Below, piece after piece: positions 24,193-32,927 of a stretch of 64,000 bases of DNA. The notes beneath the pieces are model-generated. The model was not told the DNA's origin and searched no databases. It worked only from the letters and a program-made list of their open reading frames with translations. The DNA comes from Microbacterium hydrocarbonoxydans (GTDB taxonomy: Bacteria > Actinomycetota > Actinomycetes > Actinomycetales > Microbacteriaceae), in assembly GCF_900105205.1 (NCBI RefSeq), contig NZ_FNSQ01000005.1:434001-498000 (forward strand). The letters run 5' to 3'. Every line of letters starts with the position of its first letter. The first letter of the stretch is position 1. The translations under genes and the position numbers were made by a program.

Positions 24193-24480
24193 ATGGCTGA
24201 CAAGTCCATCACCAAGACCGAGCTCGTCGCGAGCATCGCTTCTGCCACCGGCCAGAGCCAGGCCACCGTCTCGGGTGTCCTCGACGCGCTGTTCTCCTCG
24301 GTCTCCGACGCTGTTGCCAAGGGCAGCAAGGTCTCGATCCCGGGCTGGATCTCGTTCGAGCAGGTCGCGACCGCAGCTCGCACGGGCCGCAACCCGCAGA
24401 CCGGCGCCGAGATCAAGATCCCGGCCGGCCACCGCGTCAAGGTGACCGCTGGTTCCAAGCTCAAGGCTGCCGTCAAGTAA
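24193..24480 (+). CDS. HU-family nucleoid DNA-binding protein
   Basis: 95 residues, the standard short HU form without the lysine-rich tail of mycobacterial HupB. SITKTELVASIASATGQSQA forms the helical dimer body; the beta-arm region is ARTGRNPQTGAEIKIPAGH, with the conserved RNPQTG DNA-intercalating tip. The end GSKLKAAVK is typical. It bends and compacts DNA as a dimer. Single gene with its own promoter and a terminator at 24494-24529. Confidence 0.95.
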   Translation: MADKSITKTELVASIASATGQSQATVSGVLDALFSSVSDAVAKGSKVSIPGWISFEQVATAARTGRNPQTGAEIKIPAGHRVKVTAGSKLKAAVK

Positions 24481-24493
24481 GACCGCACCTCTT

Positions 24494-24529
24494 CGAAGGC
24501 CGCTCCCGATCCGTCGGGGGCGGCCTTCG
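24494..24529 (+). terminator. Stem-loop terminator after the HU gene
   Basis: CGAAGGCCGC (24494-24503) with GCGGCCTTCG (24520-24529), extended inward by CCCGA/TCGGG across one T-G pair and a 4-base loop, forms a 16-bp stem. No long T run follows, as is common in high-GC actinomycetes. Confidence 0.75.
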
Positions 24530-24565
24530 TGCTCCCGCTCCGCCACAGCCGCTTAGGCTTGAGGG

Positions 24566-26575
24566 GTGAGTGTCCGCACCGTGCAGAATCCGACAGCCTC
24601 CGCGTATCGCGCGGGCGGCGTCGGCATCCTGCTCGCGGCGGGCCTGATCGGCGTGCTGATCGCGCTCCTGATCGGCGGAGGCGCGGCACCGCTGCTGCTG
24701 CAGGACCCCGGTCCCTTCGTGCGGTGGGCGACCCCGATCGTCAAGCTCGTGATGAACATCGCCTCGGCGGCGATGCTCGGCTCGCTCGTGCTCGCGCTGT
24801 TCGCGCTGCGCAGTGAGGAGAAGTCGTTCGACATCGCCCTGAACACGGCCTCCGCGGGTGCCGCCGTGTTCACGGTCTCTGCCGGGATCAGCGGGTTCTT
24901 CACGTTCATGGCGGCCTTCAACCCGCAGCTCAGCGCGGAACGCGAGTTCGGGGAGCAGCTCGGACGCTTCCTGCTCGAACTGCCTCTGGGTCAGTCCTGG
25001 CTGATCACGACGATCATCGGCGCCGTCGTCACGGTGCTCGCGTTCGCCTGGCGCACCTGGACGCCCACGCTCATCACGGCCATCCTCGCCGCGATCTCAT
25101 TCCTGCCGCTCGCCACGCAGGGGCACTCCGGCGAGCTGGCCGGACACAACACGGCCGTGAACTCGATCCTGCTCCACACGATCGGCGCATCGGTCTGGCT
25201 CGGCGGCCTCCTGGTCGTCGTGATCCTGCGGGGCCGTTCCGGCATCGGCACCGCGAACCTCGTGAGCCGATACTCGAGCCTGGCGATCGCGGCGTTCGCC
25301 GTCGTGGCCGTCTCGGGTGTCGCGCGTTCCGTCGTGGCGCTCGGCGACATCTCCCAGCTGTGGACGCCGTACGGCACCATCCTCCTCGCGAAGGTCGTGC
25401 TGCTGATCGCTCTCGGCATGCTCGGCGCCTGGTACCGCATCCGCCTGATCCCTCGGCTGGAAGGCTCAGGGGCGGCGCGCTGGTTCTGGATGCTGGTGCT
25501 CGGTGAACTCGCGCTGATGGGCCTCGCCTCGGGCGCCGCCGCAGCGCTGGCGCGCACCCCGCCGCCCACCGGCGAGGAGAACGCCTTCGTGCAGACGCCG
25601 GCCGAGAACCTCACCCGCTCGCCGCTGCCTCCCGAGTTCACGATCGACCGCTGGTTCACGGCCTGGGACATCGACGTGCTCTGGCTCGTGGCGGCCGGCT
25701 TCGGACTCTTCCTCTACCTCGCCGGTGTCCGTCGGCTGCGCCAGCGCGGCGACCGCTGGCCGATCCATCGCACGGTCTTCTGGGTGCTGGGCCTGCTGCT
25801 GCTGATCTGGGTCACGGGTGGCCCGATCAACGCGTATCAGGAGTACCTCTTCAGCGTGCACATGCTCGGGCACATGATGCTGTCGATGGCGATCCCGCTG
25901 CTGCTCGTCTCCGGCGCGCCGATCACGCTGGCGCTCCGCGCGGTCCACAAGCGCGACGACGGCACACGCGGTGGTCGCGAGTGGATCCTCTGGGCCGTGC
26001 ACTCGCCGTTCTCGCGGGTCGTCACACATCCGTTCGTCGCGGCCGGCATCTTCATCCTGTCGCTGTGGGCCTTCTACTTCACCGACCTGGTGCGCTGGTC
26101 GATGTACGAGCACCTGGGTCACGAGTGGATGGTCGCGCACTTCCTGATCTCGGGCTACCTGTTCGTGATGAGCCTGGTCGGTGCCGACCCCGTACCGTAC
26201 CGGCTGCCGTACCCCGGTCGGCTCATCACCCTGATCGCCATCATGGCCATGCACGCGTTCTTCGGCATCGCGATCATGATGCAGGAGGGCCTCATGGTGG
26301 CCGACTGGTTCGGCTCGATGGGTCGCACCTGGGGGCCGACGCCGATCGATGACCAGTACATCGGGGGTGGCATCGCCTGGTCGATCGGCGAGATCCCGAC
26401 TCTGATCCTGGCGATCACGGTCGCGATCCAGTGGAGCCGCAGCGACACGAAGCTGCAGAAGCGACGCGACCGGCACGCGGACCGCACCGGGGAGGCCGAG
26501 CTGGAGGAGTACAACGCCCAGCTCGCGGCCCTCGCCGAGCGGGATCGCCGTCAGGCCGAGCGCCAAGCGCGCTGA
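24566..26575 (+). CDS. CopD - CtaG fusion: copper-resistance / cytochrome c oxidase assembly membrane protein
   Basis: 669 residues. The N-terminal half is a CopD-like domain with about eight helices (LATQGHSGELAGHNTAVNSI, HTIGASVWLGGLLVVVI) and the C-terminal half a caa3-type CtaG domain (YLFSVHMLGHMMLSMAIPLLL, HFLISGYLFVMSLVGADP). The histidines in these segments are the likely copper ligands. The fusion is common in actinobacteria and serves copper delivery to haem-copper oxidase and/or copper import. GTG 24566 is 6 bases after TAGGCT (24554-24559), so leaderless. The charged C-terminal tail is cytoplasmic. Confidence 0.88.
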   Translation: MSVRTVQNPTASAYRAGGVGILLAAGLIGVLIALLIGGGAAPLLLQDPGPFVRWATPIVKLVMNIASAAMLGSLVLALFALRSEEKSFDIALNTASAGAAVFTVSAGISGFFTFMAAFNPQLSAEREFGEQLGRFLLELPLGQSWLITTIIGAVVTVLAFAWRTWTPTLITAILAAISFLPLATQGHSGELAGHNTAVNSILLHTIGASVWLGGLLVVVILRGRSGIGTANLVSRYSSLAIAAFAVVAVSGVARSVVALGDISQLWTPYGTILLAKVVLLIALGMLGAWYRIRLIPRLEGSGAARWFWMLVLGELALMGLASGAAAALARTPPPTGEENAFVQTPAENLTRSPLPPEFTIDRWFTAWDIDVLWLVAAGFGLFLYLAGVRRLRQRGDRWPIHRTVFWVLGLLLLIWVTGGPINAYQEYLFSVHMLGHMMLSMAIPLLLVSGAPITLALRAVHKRDDGTRGGREWILWAVHSPFSRVVTHPFVAAGIFILSLWAFYFTDLVRWSMYEHLGHEWMVAHFLISGYLFVMSLVGADPVPYRLPYPGRLITLIAIMAMHAFFGIAIMMQEGLMVADWFGSMGRTWGPTPIDDQYIGGGIAWSIGEIPTLILAITVAIQWSRSDTKLQKRRDRHADRTGEAELEEYNAQLAALAERDRRQAERQAR

Positions 26576-26637
26576 TCGGCCTGAAGCGCGCTGACCGAGC
26601 CCGAGAACGCGCCGACCGGACCCGAGAGCGAGCGGAC

Positions 26638-27708
26638 CTAGCCGGTCGGCTCGTCGTCCGGGGATCCGACGCGGATCGACACCTTGCCGTCGGGGAGGAT
26701 CGTGATAGACCCGTTCACCTGGAACTCGACATCCTCGGACACGGGCTCCACGGAACCGTCGAAGAGCGATTGGATCTCGACCTCGACGTGCGCGACGGCA
26801 TCCGTCGGTGGGATCTTCCATTGCCCGCCGTCCGGCACGACGCTCACCTGCGGCTGCGTGGCGATCGACCACTTCGGCAGCGATGCGAGGCGGTTGTACA
26901 CCTCGAGCCCGAACGGGCAGGCGGTCGGCTGCAGGACCTCCTGCGTCGTGCATTCGGTGAGGAACTCCTCGACCCGCTGCTGCACGACCTCGACGAAGTC
27001 CGCGGTGGGCTCGGTCTGCACATCGACCGGTGTGGTGGCGAGAGGAGTGTCGGCGAGGACGCCGGCTCCCTCCGAGGTCGAGATCGGGGTGTCGACGGTC
27101 ACGGAATAGAGGCCGGGGGTGAACACCAGCATCGGCAGGGGATCGAGCGGAGCAGCCTCCGCACCCGCAGACGACACCTGGCGGCGGTCCATCTCGAAGC
27201 CGTTGACAGCGAACTGGTCGGCGCCGCGCAGGGTGAGCTCGACCACCGCGAGCGGGCTGGTCGTGAAGCGCCAGTTCGGGGTGACGCCGGCCCAGCCGTC
27301 CTGTTCGACGGTGAAGGTCGTGGTGCCCGCGTGGCCCGCGGCCTTGTAGGAGACGGTGACGGCCGTCTTGTCGCCGTCGGGCTTCTCGGAGACGACCTCG
27401 ACATCGGTGAGCGGCGAGAGCGCCGTGGTGCGCAGCAGGGCCTCGGATGCGGTGGCGCCGATGCCTGCGACCTCGAGCGTCTCGCGGTCGATCGCGACGC
27501 CAGGCACCTGCAGGGCGTCGGCCGCGCGCCCCTCGGAGAGCAGGTCGAGGTAGCGGACGACGAATGCGGAGGGGCCGTAGAACTGCCGGTACAGCGTGAC
27601 GCCGCCTGCGGCGAGGGCGGCCACCAGGACGAGGCCGACGACCGCGAGCATCGCGAGGTCGGCGATGAGGCGCGAGCGCCGGGGCGCCTTCGTCTCGACC
27701 TGCTGCAT
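26638..27708 (-). CDS. Membrane-anchored protein of unknown function
   Basis: 356 residues. A basic N terminus and one transmembrane helix (about 18-40; LAMLAVVGLVLVAALAAGGV) are followed by a large extracytoplasmic part. FYGPSAFVVRYLDLLSEGRA with later DGWAGVTPNWRF suggests NTF2-like or DUF4878-like repeats. A cysteine pair (ECTTQEVLQPTACPFG) could form a disulfide. No family assigned. Transcribed convergently with CopD-CtaG, and divergently from the helicase gene. Confidence 0.7.
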   Translation of the reverse strand: MQQVETKAPRRSRLIADLAMLAVVGLVLVAALAAGGVTLYRQFYGPSAFVVRYLDLLSEGRAADALQVPGVAIDRETLEVAGIGATASEALLRTTALSPLTDVEVVSEKPDGDKTAVTVSYKAAGHAGTTTFTVEQDGWAGVTPNWRFTTSPLAVVELTLRGADQFAVNGFEMDRRQVSSAGAEAAPLDPLPMLVFTPGLYSVTVDTPISTSEGAGVLADTPLATTPVDVQTEPTADFVEVVQQRVEEFLTECTTQEVLQPTACPFGLEVYNRLASLPKWSIATQPQVSVVPDGGQWKIPPTDAVAHVEVEIQSLFDGSVEPVSEDVEFQVNGSITILPDGKVSIRVGSPDDEPTG

Positions 27709-27814
27709 GGCGCAAGTCTAGGAGTGCGTCCTGAGGGGATGCCGAGCAGTGCCCCGTAGCATGGGGGAGCGCGTGTTCCGCGCGCACCCCGCCGTCGCCC
27801 CGTGTGAGAGAACC

Positions 27815-29209
27815 GTGTCGCTTCCCGCCCTGTCCGAAGAGCAGCAAGAGCTGTTCCGGCTGATCGAGGACACCAGCGAGCACGTCTTCATCACCGGGCG
27901 CGCGGGCACGGGCAAGTCGACGCTGCTGCAGTACTTCTCATGGAACACGAAGAAGCAGATCGCGATCTGCGCACCGACCGGCGTCGCCGCGCTGAACGTC
28001 GAGGGTCAGACGATCCATTCGCTGTTCCGCCTGCCGATCGGCCTGATCGGCGATTCGGACATCGACCAGAACGACAACACCCGCCGCATCCTCAACGCGA
28101 TCGAGACGCTGGTGATCGATGAGATCTCCATGGTCAACGCTGACCTGATGGATGCGATCGACCGCTCTCTGCGCCAGGCGCGGGGCAAGCGGGGCATCCC
28201 GTTCGGCGGAGTGCAGATCGTCATGTTCGGCGATCCGTACCAGCTGGCACCTGTACCGCCGCGCGGTGACGAGCTGCGGTACGTGAAGGACCACTACCGA
28301 TCGTTCTGGTTCTTCGACGCGAAGGTGTGGGCAGGATCCGCCGGGGGAGAGGCGGAGGACGAGGACGGTGGGCTGTTCGCCGTCGACACCCGTGCCGAGC
28401 TCCACGTGCGCGAGCTCGTGCAGATCCACCGGCAGTCCGACGACGGGTTCAAGGCGATGCTGAACGCGGTGCGGTACGGGCGGGTCACCGCCGAGATCGC
28501 CGGCGTCCTCAACACACAGGGCGCGCGGACGCCCCCCGATCCCGAGCCCGGCGAGGTGCCGATGATCACCCTCGCCACGCGCAACGACATCGTCAACAGC
28601 ATCAACAGCCGGCACCTCGCAGCTCTGCCGGGCAAGGAGCAGACCGCGCGCGCCGAGGTGAGCGGGGAGTTCGGCCGCGGTGAGGCGTCGCTTCCCGCCG
28701 AATCAGAGCTGAAGCTCAAGATCGGCGCCCAGGTGATGTTCCTGCGCAACGACACGTCGATGTCGGGGGAGCCGCCCCGGTGGGTGAACGGCACGATCGG
28801 CACCGTGGTCCGCATCCTCGGCGAGACCGTGCGCGTCGAGATCGACGGCGAGGAGGTCGACGTCGAACCGGCGGTCTGGGAACGGTTCCGGTACTCGTAC
28901 GAGCCCAGCACGAAGAAGCTGACCCGCGACGTGGTCGCCGAGTTCACGCAGTTCCCGCTGCGCCTGGCCTGGGCCGTCACGATCCACAAGTCGCAGGGCA
29001 AGACCTACGACCGCGCGATCATCGATCTCGGCTCGGGAGCCTTCGCCCCGGGGCAGACCTACGTCGCGCTCTCGCGCCTCACCTCGCTCGACGGTCTCTA
29101 CCTGTCGAGGCCGCTGCGCCCGAGCGACATCCGCGTCGACGAGGACGTGCGACGCTTCATGCGCGATGCGTGGCTCGCGGCATCCACCCCCGAAGTCGGC
29201 AAGGGCTGA
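27815..29209 (+). CDS. PIF1-like SF1B helicase
   Basis: About 464 residues. Walker A GRAGTGKST at about residues 28-36, motif Ia CAPTGVAALNV, Walker B LVIDEISMVNADLMD, motif III FGDPYQLAPVPP, and the C-terminal helicase motifs LAWAVTIHKSQGKTYDRAI and YVALSRLTSLDGLYLS. This is a 5'-to-3' DNA helicase of the PIF1/RecD2 type. GTG 27815 (after GAGAGA) begins just before the conserved LSEEQQ. Earlier in-frame starts exist at 27749, 27761 and 27773, and 27773 has a leaderless-type -10 (TAGCAT), so the start is not certain. Confidence 0.85.
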   Translation: MSLPALSEEQQELFRLIEDTSEHVFITGRAGTGKSTLLQYFSWNTKKQIAICAPTGVAALNVEGQTIHSLFRLPIGLIGDSDIDQNDNTRRILNAIETLVIDEISMVNADLMDAIDRSLRQARGKRGIPFGGVQIVMFGDPYQLAPVPPRGDELRYVKDHYRSFWFFDAKVWAGSAGGEAEDEDGGLFAVDTRAELHVRELVQIHRQSDDGFKAMLNAVRYGRVTAEIAGVLNTQGARTPPDPEPGEVPMITLATRNDIVNSINSRHLAALPGKEQTARAEVSGEFGRGEASLPAESELKLKIGAQVMFLRNDTSMSGEPPRWVNGTIGTVVRILGETVRVEIDGEEVDVEPAVWERFRYSYEPSTKKLTRDVVAEFTQFPLRLAWAVTIHKSQGKTYDRAIIDLGSGAFAPGQTYVALSRLTSLDGLYLSRPLRPSDIRVDEDVRRFMRDAWLAASTPEVGKG

Positions 29210-29221
29210 GCCCGCTCGTCG

Positions 29222-29869
29222 TCAGGCGGCGATGCGCGCGCGGTCGAGGTCTTCGAACAACTCGGTGTTGAAGCGGTAGGCGAGCAGCACCTCGTCGATC
29301 ACACGCTCCCGCTCGGCGTCGTCCCAGGGTGCGGCATCCAACTGCTCGCGATAGACGTCCTTGAATGCGGAGGGATCGGCGATGTCGTCGAACAGGTAGA
29401 AGCCGATGCCGTTGGTCTCGAAGCCGAAGCGGCGGGCCATCACGCGGCCGATGAAGATGCCGCCGGACAGGTCGCCCAGGTAGCGGGTGTAGTGGTGGGC
29501 GACGAATCCGCCCGCCCAGGTGGCACCGACCTGGCGGATGCGCTCGACGTAGCGCTGCGTGGTCGGCAGGGCGACGATCTGCTCCCGCCAGTCCGGCCCG
29601 ACGAGGAATTCGAGGTCCGCCTCGAGAGCGGGAAGGCGGGTGAGCTTGTCGCTGATGAAGACGGATGCCACGGGGTCGTGGCGCATCCGCTCGCCTGCCC
29701 CTTCGAGCGCTTCGTAGATGAAGTAGTGCTGTGCGACGAGGGCGATGTAGTCCTCTCGTGACCCCTCGCCCTTGAGCAGGTCGGACATGAAGCCCGCGCC
29801 CTCACTGCGGGAGTGCGATCCGGAGGAGCGCTCACGGAGGGCTGCGGAGAAGGAGAGGATCTCGGACAT
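29222..29869 (-). CDS. hmuO: Haem oxygenase (biliverdin-forming)
   Basis: 215 residues, the usual size. Proximal-ligand region LRERSSGSHSRSE (His19), distal helix RYLGDLSGGIFIG with the GDxxGG flexibility motif, and FIYEALEGAGE. Opens haem to biliverdin, CO and iron in the cytoplasm for iron acquisition. The start ATG 29869 is 6 bases from a minus-strand -10 TACACT, and a DtxR-type box (29880-29898) overlaps the promoter, so iron repression is expected. A DUF2470 gene lies immediately upstream on the same strand. Confidence 0.93.
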   Translation of the reverse strand: MSEILSFSAALRERSSGSHSRSEGAGFMSDLLKGEGSREDYIALVAQHYFIYEALEGAGERMRHDPVASVFISDKLTRLPALEADLEFLVGPDWREQIVALPTTQRYVERIRQVGATWAGGFVAHHYTRYLGDLSGGIFIGRVMARRFGFETNGIGFYLFDDIADPSAFKDVYREQLDAAPWDDAERERVIDEVLLAYRFNTELFEDLDRARIAA

Positions 29870-29879
29870 GTGCCCAGTG

Positions 29880-29898
29880 TAAGGGTTGCCTAACCTGA
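29880..29898 (-). promoter_or_regulatory. DtxR/IdeR-type iron box upstream of hmuO
   Basis: Read on the minus strand: TCAGGTTAGGCAACCCTTA, which matches the DtxR/IdeR 19-base consensus (TTAGGTTAGGCTAACCTAA) at 15 positions. It overlaps the -10 of the haem oxygenase promoter. Consensus is recalled from corynebacterial and mycobacterial regulators. Confidence 0.75.
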
Positions 29899-29923
29899 AA
29901 TGAAACCCTCGGTTCGGCGCCGT

Positions 29924-30238
29924 TCAGGCGTGCGGGCGCGGCTCCACGCCCAGTCGCTCACAGGCGAGGTCGTACAGCGCCACGACTTCGCGCCGGACGG
30001 CGGGCCGCTCGCTGATCGAGCCGGAGGGCCAGGCGACGCGCAGTTCCGAGGTCTCGTCCCCGCGGGTGACCTCCCAGGTGCCGCCCTCGCCGTCGAGACC
30101 GGTCATCACCGCGCCGGTGATCTCGCCGCTGTCCTCGGGTGAGAAGGCGCGGGCGATGAGGAGGTTGTCGTCGGTGTGGTCGCCGTTCATGTGGCTGAGG
30201 ATGGCGGAGACGACGTCGGCATCGAAGATGTGGGGCAT
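29924..30238 (-). CDS. DUF2470 protein, haem-utilisation associated
   Basis: 104 residues. FDADVVSAILSHMNGDHTDDNLLIAR is the DUF2470 signature (the HNxDH-like helical motif found in the C-terminal domain of HugZ-type haem proteins). I chose ATG 30238 because a minus-strand -10 TAGGGT (30246-30251) lies 7 bases upstream; ATG 30244 is an alternative. It sits upstream of hmuO on the same strand, so a haem-related role is likely by context. Function of stand-alone DUF2470 proteins is not established. Confidence 0.75.
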   Translation of the reverse strand: MPHIFDADVVSAILSHMNGDHTDDNLLIARAFSPEDSGEITGAVMTGLDGEGGTWEVTRGDETSELRVAWPSGSISERPAVRREVVALYDLACERLGVEPRPHA

Positions 30239-30327
30239 GCCCATCACCCTAAACGGGCCCACGCGATGCGGTCTTTCAGGATCCGCGTTCTAGACTCGGG
30301 AGACACGTCTTCCGGGGGTTCCCTTTC

Positions 30328-31614
30328 ATGCAGCTTCTCTCGTCGCGCAGGTTCCGCGCAGCAGCGGCCGGCGTCGCCGTGCTCGGACTCTTCCTCACCG
30401 GATGCACCGCTGAGCCCGACTTCACCTATGAGCCGCCCGCACAGGTCGACGGCGCCCTGCCCGACGACACGGTCGCCGCGATGGAGGCGGCCGTCACCAA
30501 CGCGCTGACCGCATCCGGTGCCACGGGCGCCGTGGTGGGCGTCTGGGTGCCGTGGAGCGGCAGCTGGGTGACCGGCATCGGCACGCAGGATCCCGGCGCA
30601 GGGGCGGAGATCAGCACCGACATGGCCTTCCGCGTCGCCGACGTCACGCGGCTGATGACGTGCGACGTGCTGTACGGCCTCGCCGACGACGGCATCGTCG
30701 AGCTCGACGCCCCGGTGCCCGAATACGTCTCGGGTGTCGCCGACATGAAGGACATCACGCTGCTCGACCTGTGCAACGGCACGAGCGGTGCCGGCTCCTC
30801 CGAGGGGACCGCGAAGTCGGCGTGGCTGAACACCCCCGAGCGGGTGTGGGCGCCTCTCGAACTCGCGTCGTACGGCCTGGGTGCGAGCCGCGGAACGCCG
30901 CACACGACCTACCGCAACTCCGATTCCGGGTACCTGATCCTCGGCCTCGCCCTCGAGCGGGCGTCGGGCCTCACGGCATCCGAGCTCATCGCCCAGTACG
31001 TGACCGAGCCCCTCGGTCTCGAGCACACGTCGCTTCCGGGCACGGCGGCGGCCAAGCCCGCCAGCTCCGGTCCGGTCATGAACGGCCACTACCTGTCGGC
31101 GGTCGAGGGCGGCTACAACTGCGCCGCTCCCGTCGACATCACGACCCTCTCGTCGAGCACGGGATACACCGATTCGGGCGTCGTCTCCACGATCGCCGAC
31201 CTGGGTCGCTATGCGCAGGCCGAGGCGAAGCAGGCACTCCGCACCGAGAAGGAGCCTGACCGCTTCGGAGCGCCTCTGCCGGTGAGCGACAAGGCGCCCT
31301 CGTGGTACCAGGCGACCGGCGGCGGCCTGCTCGTCGGGTCGATGGTCGGGCAGTTCGGGTGGACGCCCGGGTATCAGACCGCCGCCTTCTCCGACCCCGA
31401 GACCGGATTCACGGTGGCGGTGTCGCTGAACGACTCCACCACCGGCGGGTCGACCGCGGCGTACCTCTCGTGGGAGCTCGCGGCGATCGCCTCCAAGGCA
31501 CCTGCCGCGTCCGGCGAGACGGCTCCCGACTTCGGTCTGCCGTTCACCGCCGAGCAGTACCACAAGAGCATCACCGACTCGGCGATCGCCTGCGTCGCAC
31601 CTCCTGCCGGCTGA
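30328..31614 (+). CDS. Beta-lactamase-fold lipoprotein lacking the catalytic Ser/Lys
   Basis: 428 residues. Signal peptide with lipobox LTGC (Cys26), then a class C beta-lactamase/PBP4*-type serine hydrolase fold: FRVADVTRLMTCDVLYGL, LDAPVPEYVSGV, HTTYRNSDSGYLILGLALE, YVTEPLGLEHTSLPG. In active members the first motif is SxxK (GSVTK); here it reads ADVTR, so the nucleophilic Ser is Asp105 and the Lys is Arg108. The second motif YxN (Tyr195-Asn197) remains. It is probably a catalytically inactive, extracellular binding or scaffold protein. Promoter -10 TAGACT lies near 30290. Confidence 0.85.
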   Translation: MQLLSSRRFRAAAAGVAVLGLFLTGCTAEPDFTYEPPAQVDGALPDDTVAAMEAAVTNALTASGATGAVVGVWVPWSGSWVTGIGTQDPGAGAEISTDMAFRVADVTRLMTCDVLYGLADDGIVELDAPVPEYVSGVADMKDITLLDLCNGTSGAGSSEGTAKSAWLNTPERVWAPLELASYGLGASRGTPHTTYRNSDSGYLILGLALERASGLTASELIAQYVTEPLGLEHTSLPGTAAAKPASSGPVMNGHYLSAVEGGYNCAAPVDITTLSSSTGYTDSGVVSTIADLGRYAQAEAKQALRTEKEPDRFGAPLPVSDKAPSWYQATGGGLLVGSMVGQFGWTPGYQTAAFSDPETGFTVAVSLNDSTTGGSTAAYLSWELAAIASKAPAASGETAPDFGLPFTAEQYHKSITDSAIACVAPPAG

Positions 31615-31657
31615 CCGCCGGGGGAGCGTCGCGGCCCGACCGCCCGAAGGGGAGCCG

Positions 31658-32674
31658 ATGGCGATCATCGACAACGCGATCTACGTCGACGGCATCCGCA
31701 CGGAGAATCCGCGGAGCCTGAGCGAGACCTTCGAGGCGCTGCGTGACCGCGGCGGGATGAGCTGGATCGGCCTGTACCGGCCGAGCGAGGCCGAGATCCG
31801 CGAGGTCGCCGAGGAGTTCGGCATCCACGCCCTCGTCGTCGAGGACGCGCTCTCCGGGCATCAGCGTTCGAAGCTCGAGCGCTACGGCGACGTGCTCTTC
31901 ATGGTGCTGCGCTCCGCTCGGTACCTCGACGCGGCGGAGGAGGTCGAGTTCGGGGAGATCCATGTGCTCGTCGGACCGGACTTCGTCGTCACCATCCGCC
32001 ATGCGGAATCGCCCGATCTCGGTCGTGTGCGCCGCCGGCTCGAGGGCGACCCTGCCCTGCTGAAGCTCGGGCCCGAAGCCGTCCTCTACGCGATTCTCGA
32101 CGAGGTCGTCGACGAGTACGCGCCTGTTCTCGCAGGTCTCGAGAACGACATCGACGAGATCGAGAGCCAGCTGTTCGAGGACGAGGTCGACGCCACGCAG
32201 CGCATCTACGAGCTGGGACGCGAGGTGATCGACTTCCAGCGAGCGGTGCAGCCCCTCGCCGGCATGCTCGACGCGCTGCTGCGCGGCTCGACCAAGTACG
32301 AGGTCGACGAAGAGCTGCAGCGGTACCTGCGCGACGTCCTCGACCACACGCTGCGCGTCTCTGAGCGCGCCAACACCTTCCGCACGGTGCTCGACAACGC
32401 GCTGACCGTCGAATCGACGATCGTGGCCCGACGCCAGAACGAGGAGATGCGGCGGATGACCGAGCTCAGCATCCGCCAGAACGACGAGGTGAAGAAGATC
32501 TCCGGGTGGGCGGCGATCCTCTTCGCCCCGACGCTGGTCGGCACGGTGTACGGCATGAACTTCGACCACATGCCCGAGCTGCACTGGGTGCTCGGCTACC
32601 CGATGGCCCTCGGACTGATGATCGCCATGGGGTTCGGGCTGTACTGGGTCTTCCGGCGCAAGGGCTGGCTGTAA
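31658..32674 (+). CDS. corA: CorA-family magnesium/divalent cation channel
   Basis: 338 residues. Long acidic/helical cytoplasmic domain (EFGIHALVVEDALSGHQRSK is the conserved start) and two C-terminal transmembrane helices with the selectivity motif YGMNF followed by DHMPELHW. The length and basic C terminus (FRRKGWL) are typical. Pentameric Mg2+ uptake channel. ATG 31658 after AGGGGAG. Confidence 0.93.
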   Translation: MAIIDNAIYVDGIRTENPRSLSETFEALRDRGGMSWIGLYRPSEAEIREVAEEFGIHALVVEDALSGHQRSKLERYGDVLFMVLRSARYLDAAEEVEFGEIHVLVGPDFVVTIRHAESPDLGRVRRRLEGDPALLKLGPEAVLYAILDEVVDEYAPVLAGLENDIDEIESQLFEDEVDATQRIYELGREVIDFQRAVQPLAGMLDALLRGSTKYEVDEELQRYLRDVLDHTLRVSERANTFRTVLDNALTVESTIVARRQNEEMRRMTELSIRQNDEVKKISGWAAILFAPTLVGTVYGMNFDHMPELHWVLGYPMALGLMIAMGFGLYWVFRRKGWL

Positions 32675-32702
32675 GCGCCTGCTGCCTCCCGGCGGTCAGG
32701 GG

Positions 32703-32927
32703 CTACTGCGCGTCGTCCTCGTCATCGGTCTCGACGCCGGGTCCTGGTCCCGGGCGCACCGGAGCATCCGGCGCGATGTCGATCCGCGTGTTGCCGTCGT
32801 GCTCCGAGACCTCGATGCGCGGCGCGGCGTCGGCCTCGGTGGCATCCGGTGCCGCGGTCAGCTGATCGTGACGCTTCTCTTCGCTGGTCATCGCGTCATC
32901 GGCGGGGTTCTGGTCAGGCGTGCTCAT
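32703..32927 (-). CDS. Small acidic hypothetical protein coupled to the APC permease
   Basis: 74 residues, strongly acidic and hydrophilic (ATEADAAPRIEVSEHDGNTR, then a PGPGPG linker and DDEDDAQ end). There is no transmembrane segment. ATG 32927 has a good GGAGAACC ribosome binding site and overlaps the last 14 bases of the permease gene in another frame, so its translation is coupled to the transporter. It is likely disordered, perhaps a regulatory or accessory peptide. No family known to me. Confidence 0.6.
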   Translation of the reverse strand: MSTPDQNPADDAMTSEEKRHDQLTAAPDATEADAAPRIEVSEHDGNTRIDIAPDAPVRPGPGPGVETDDEDDAQ

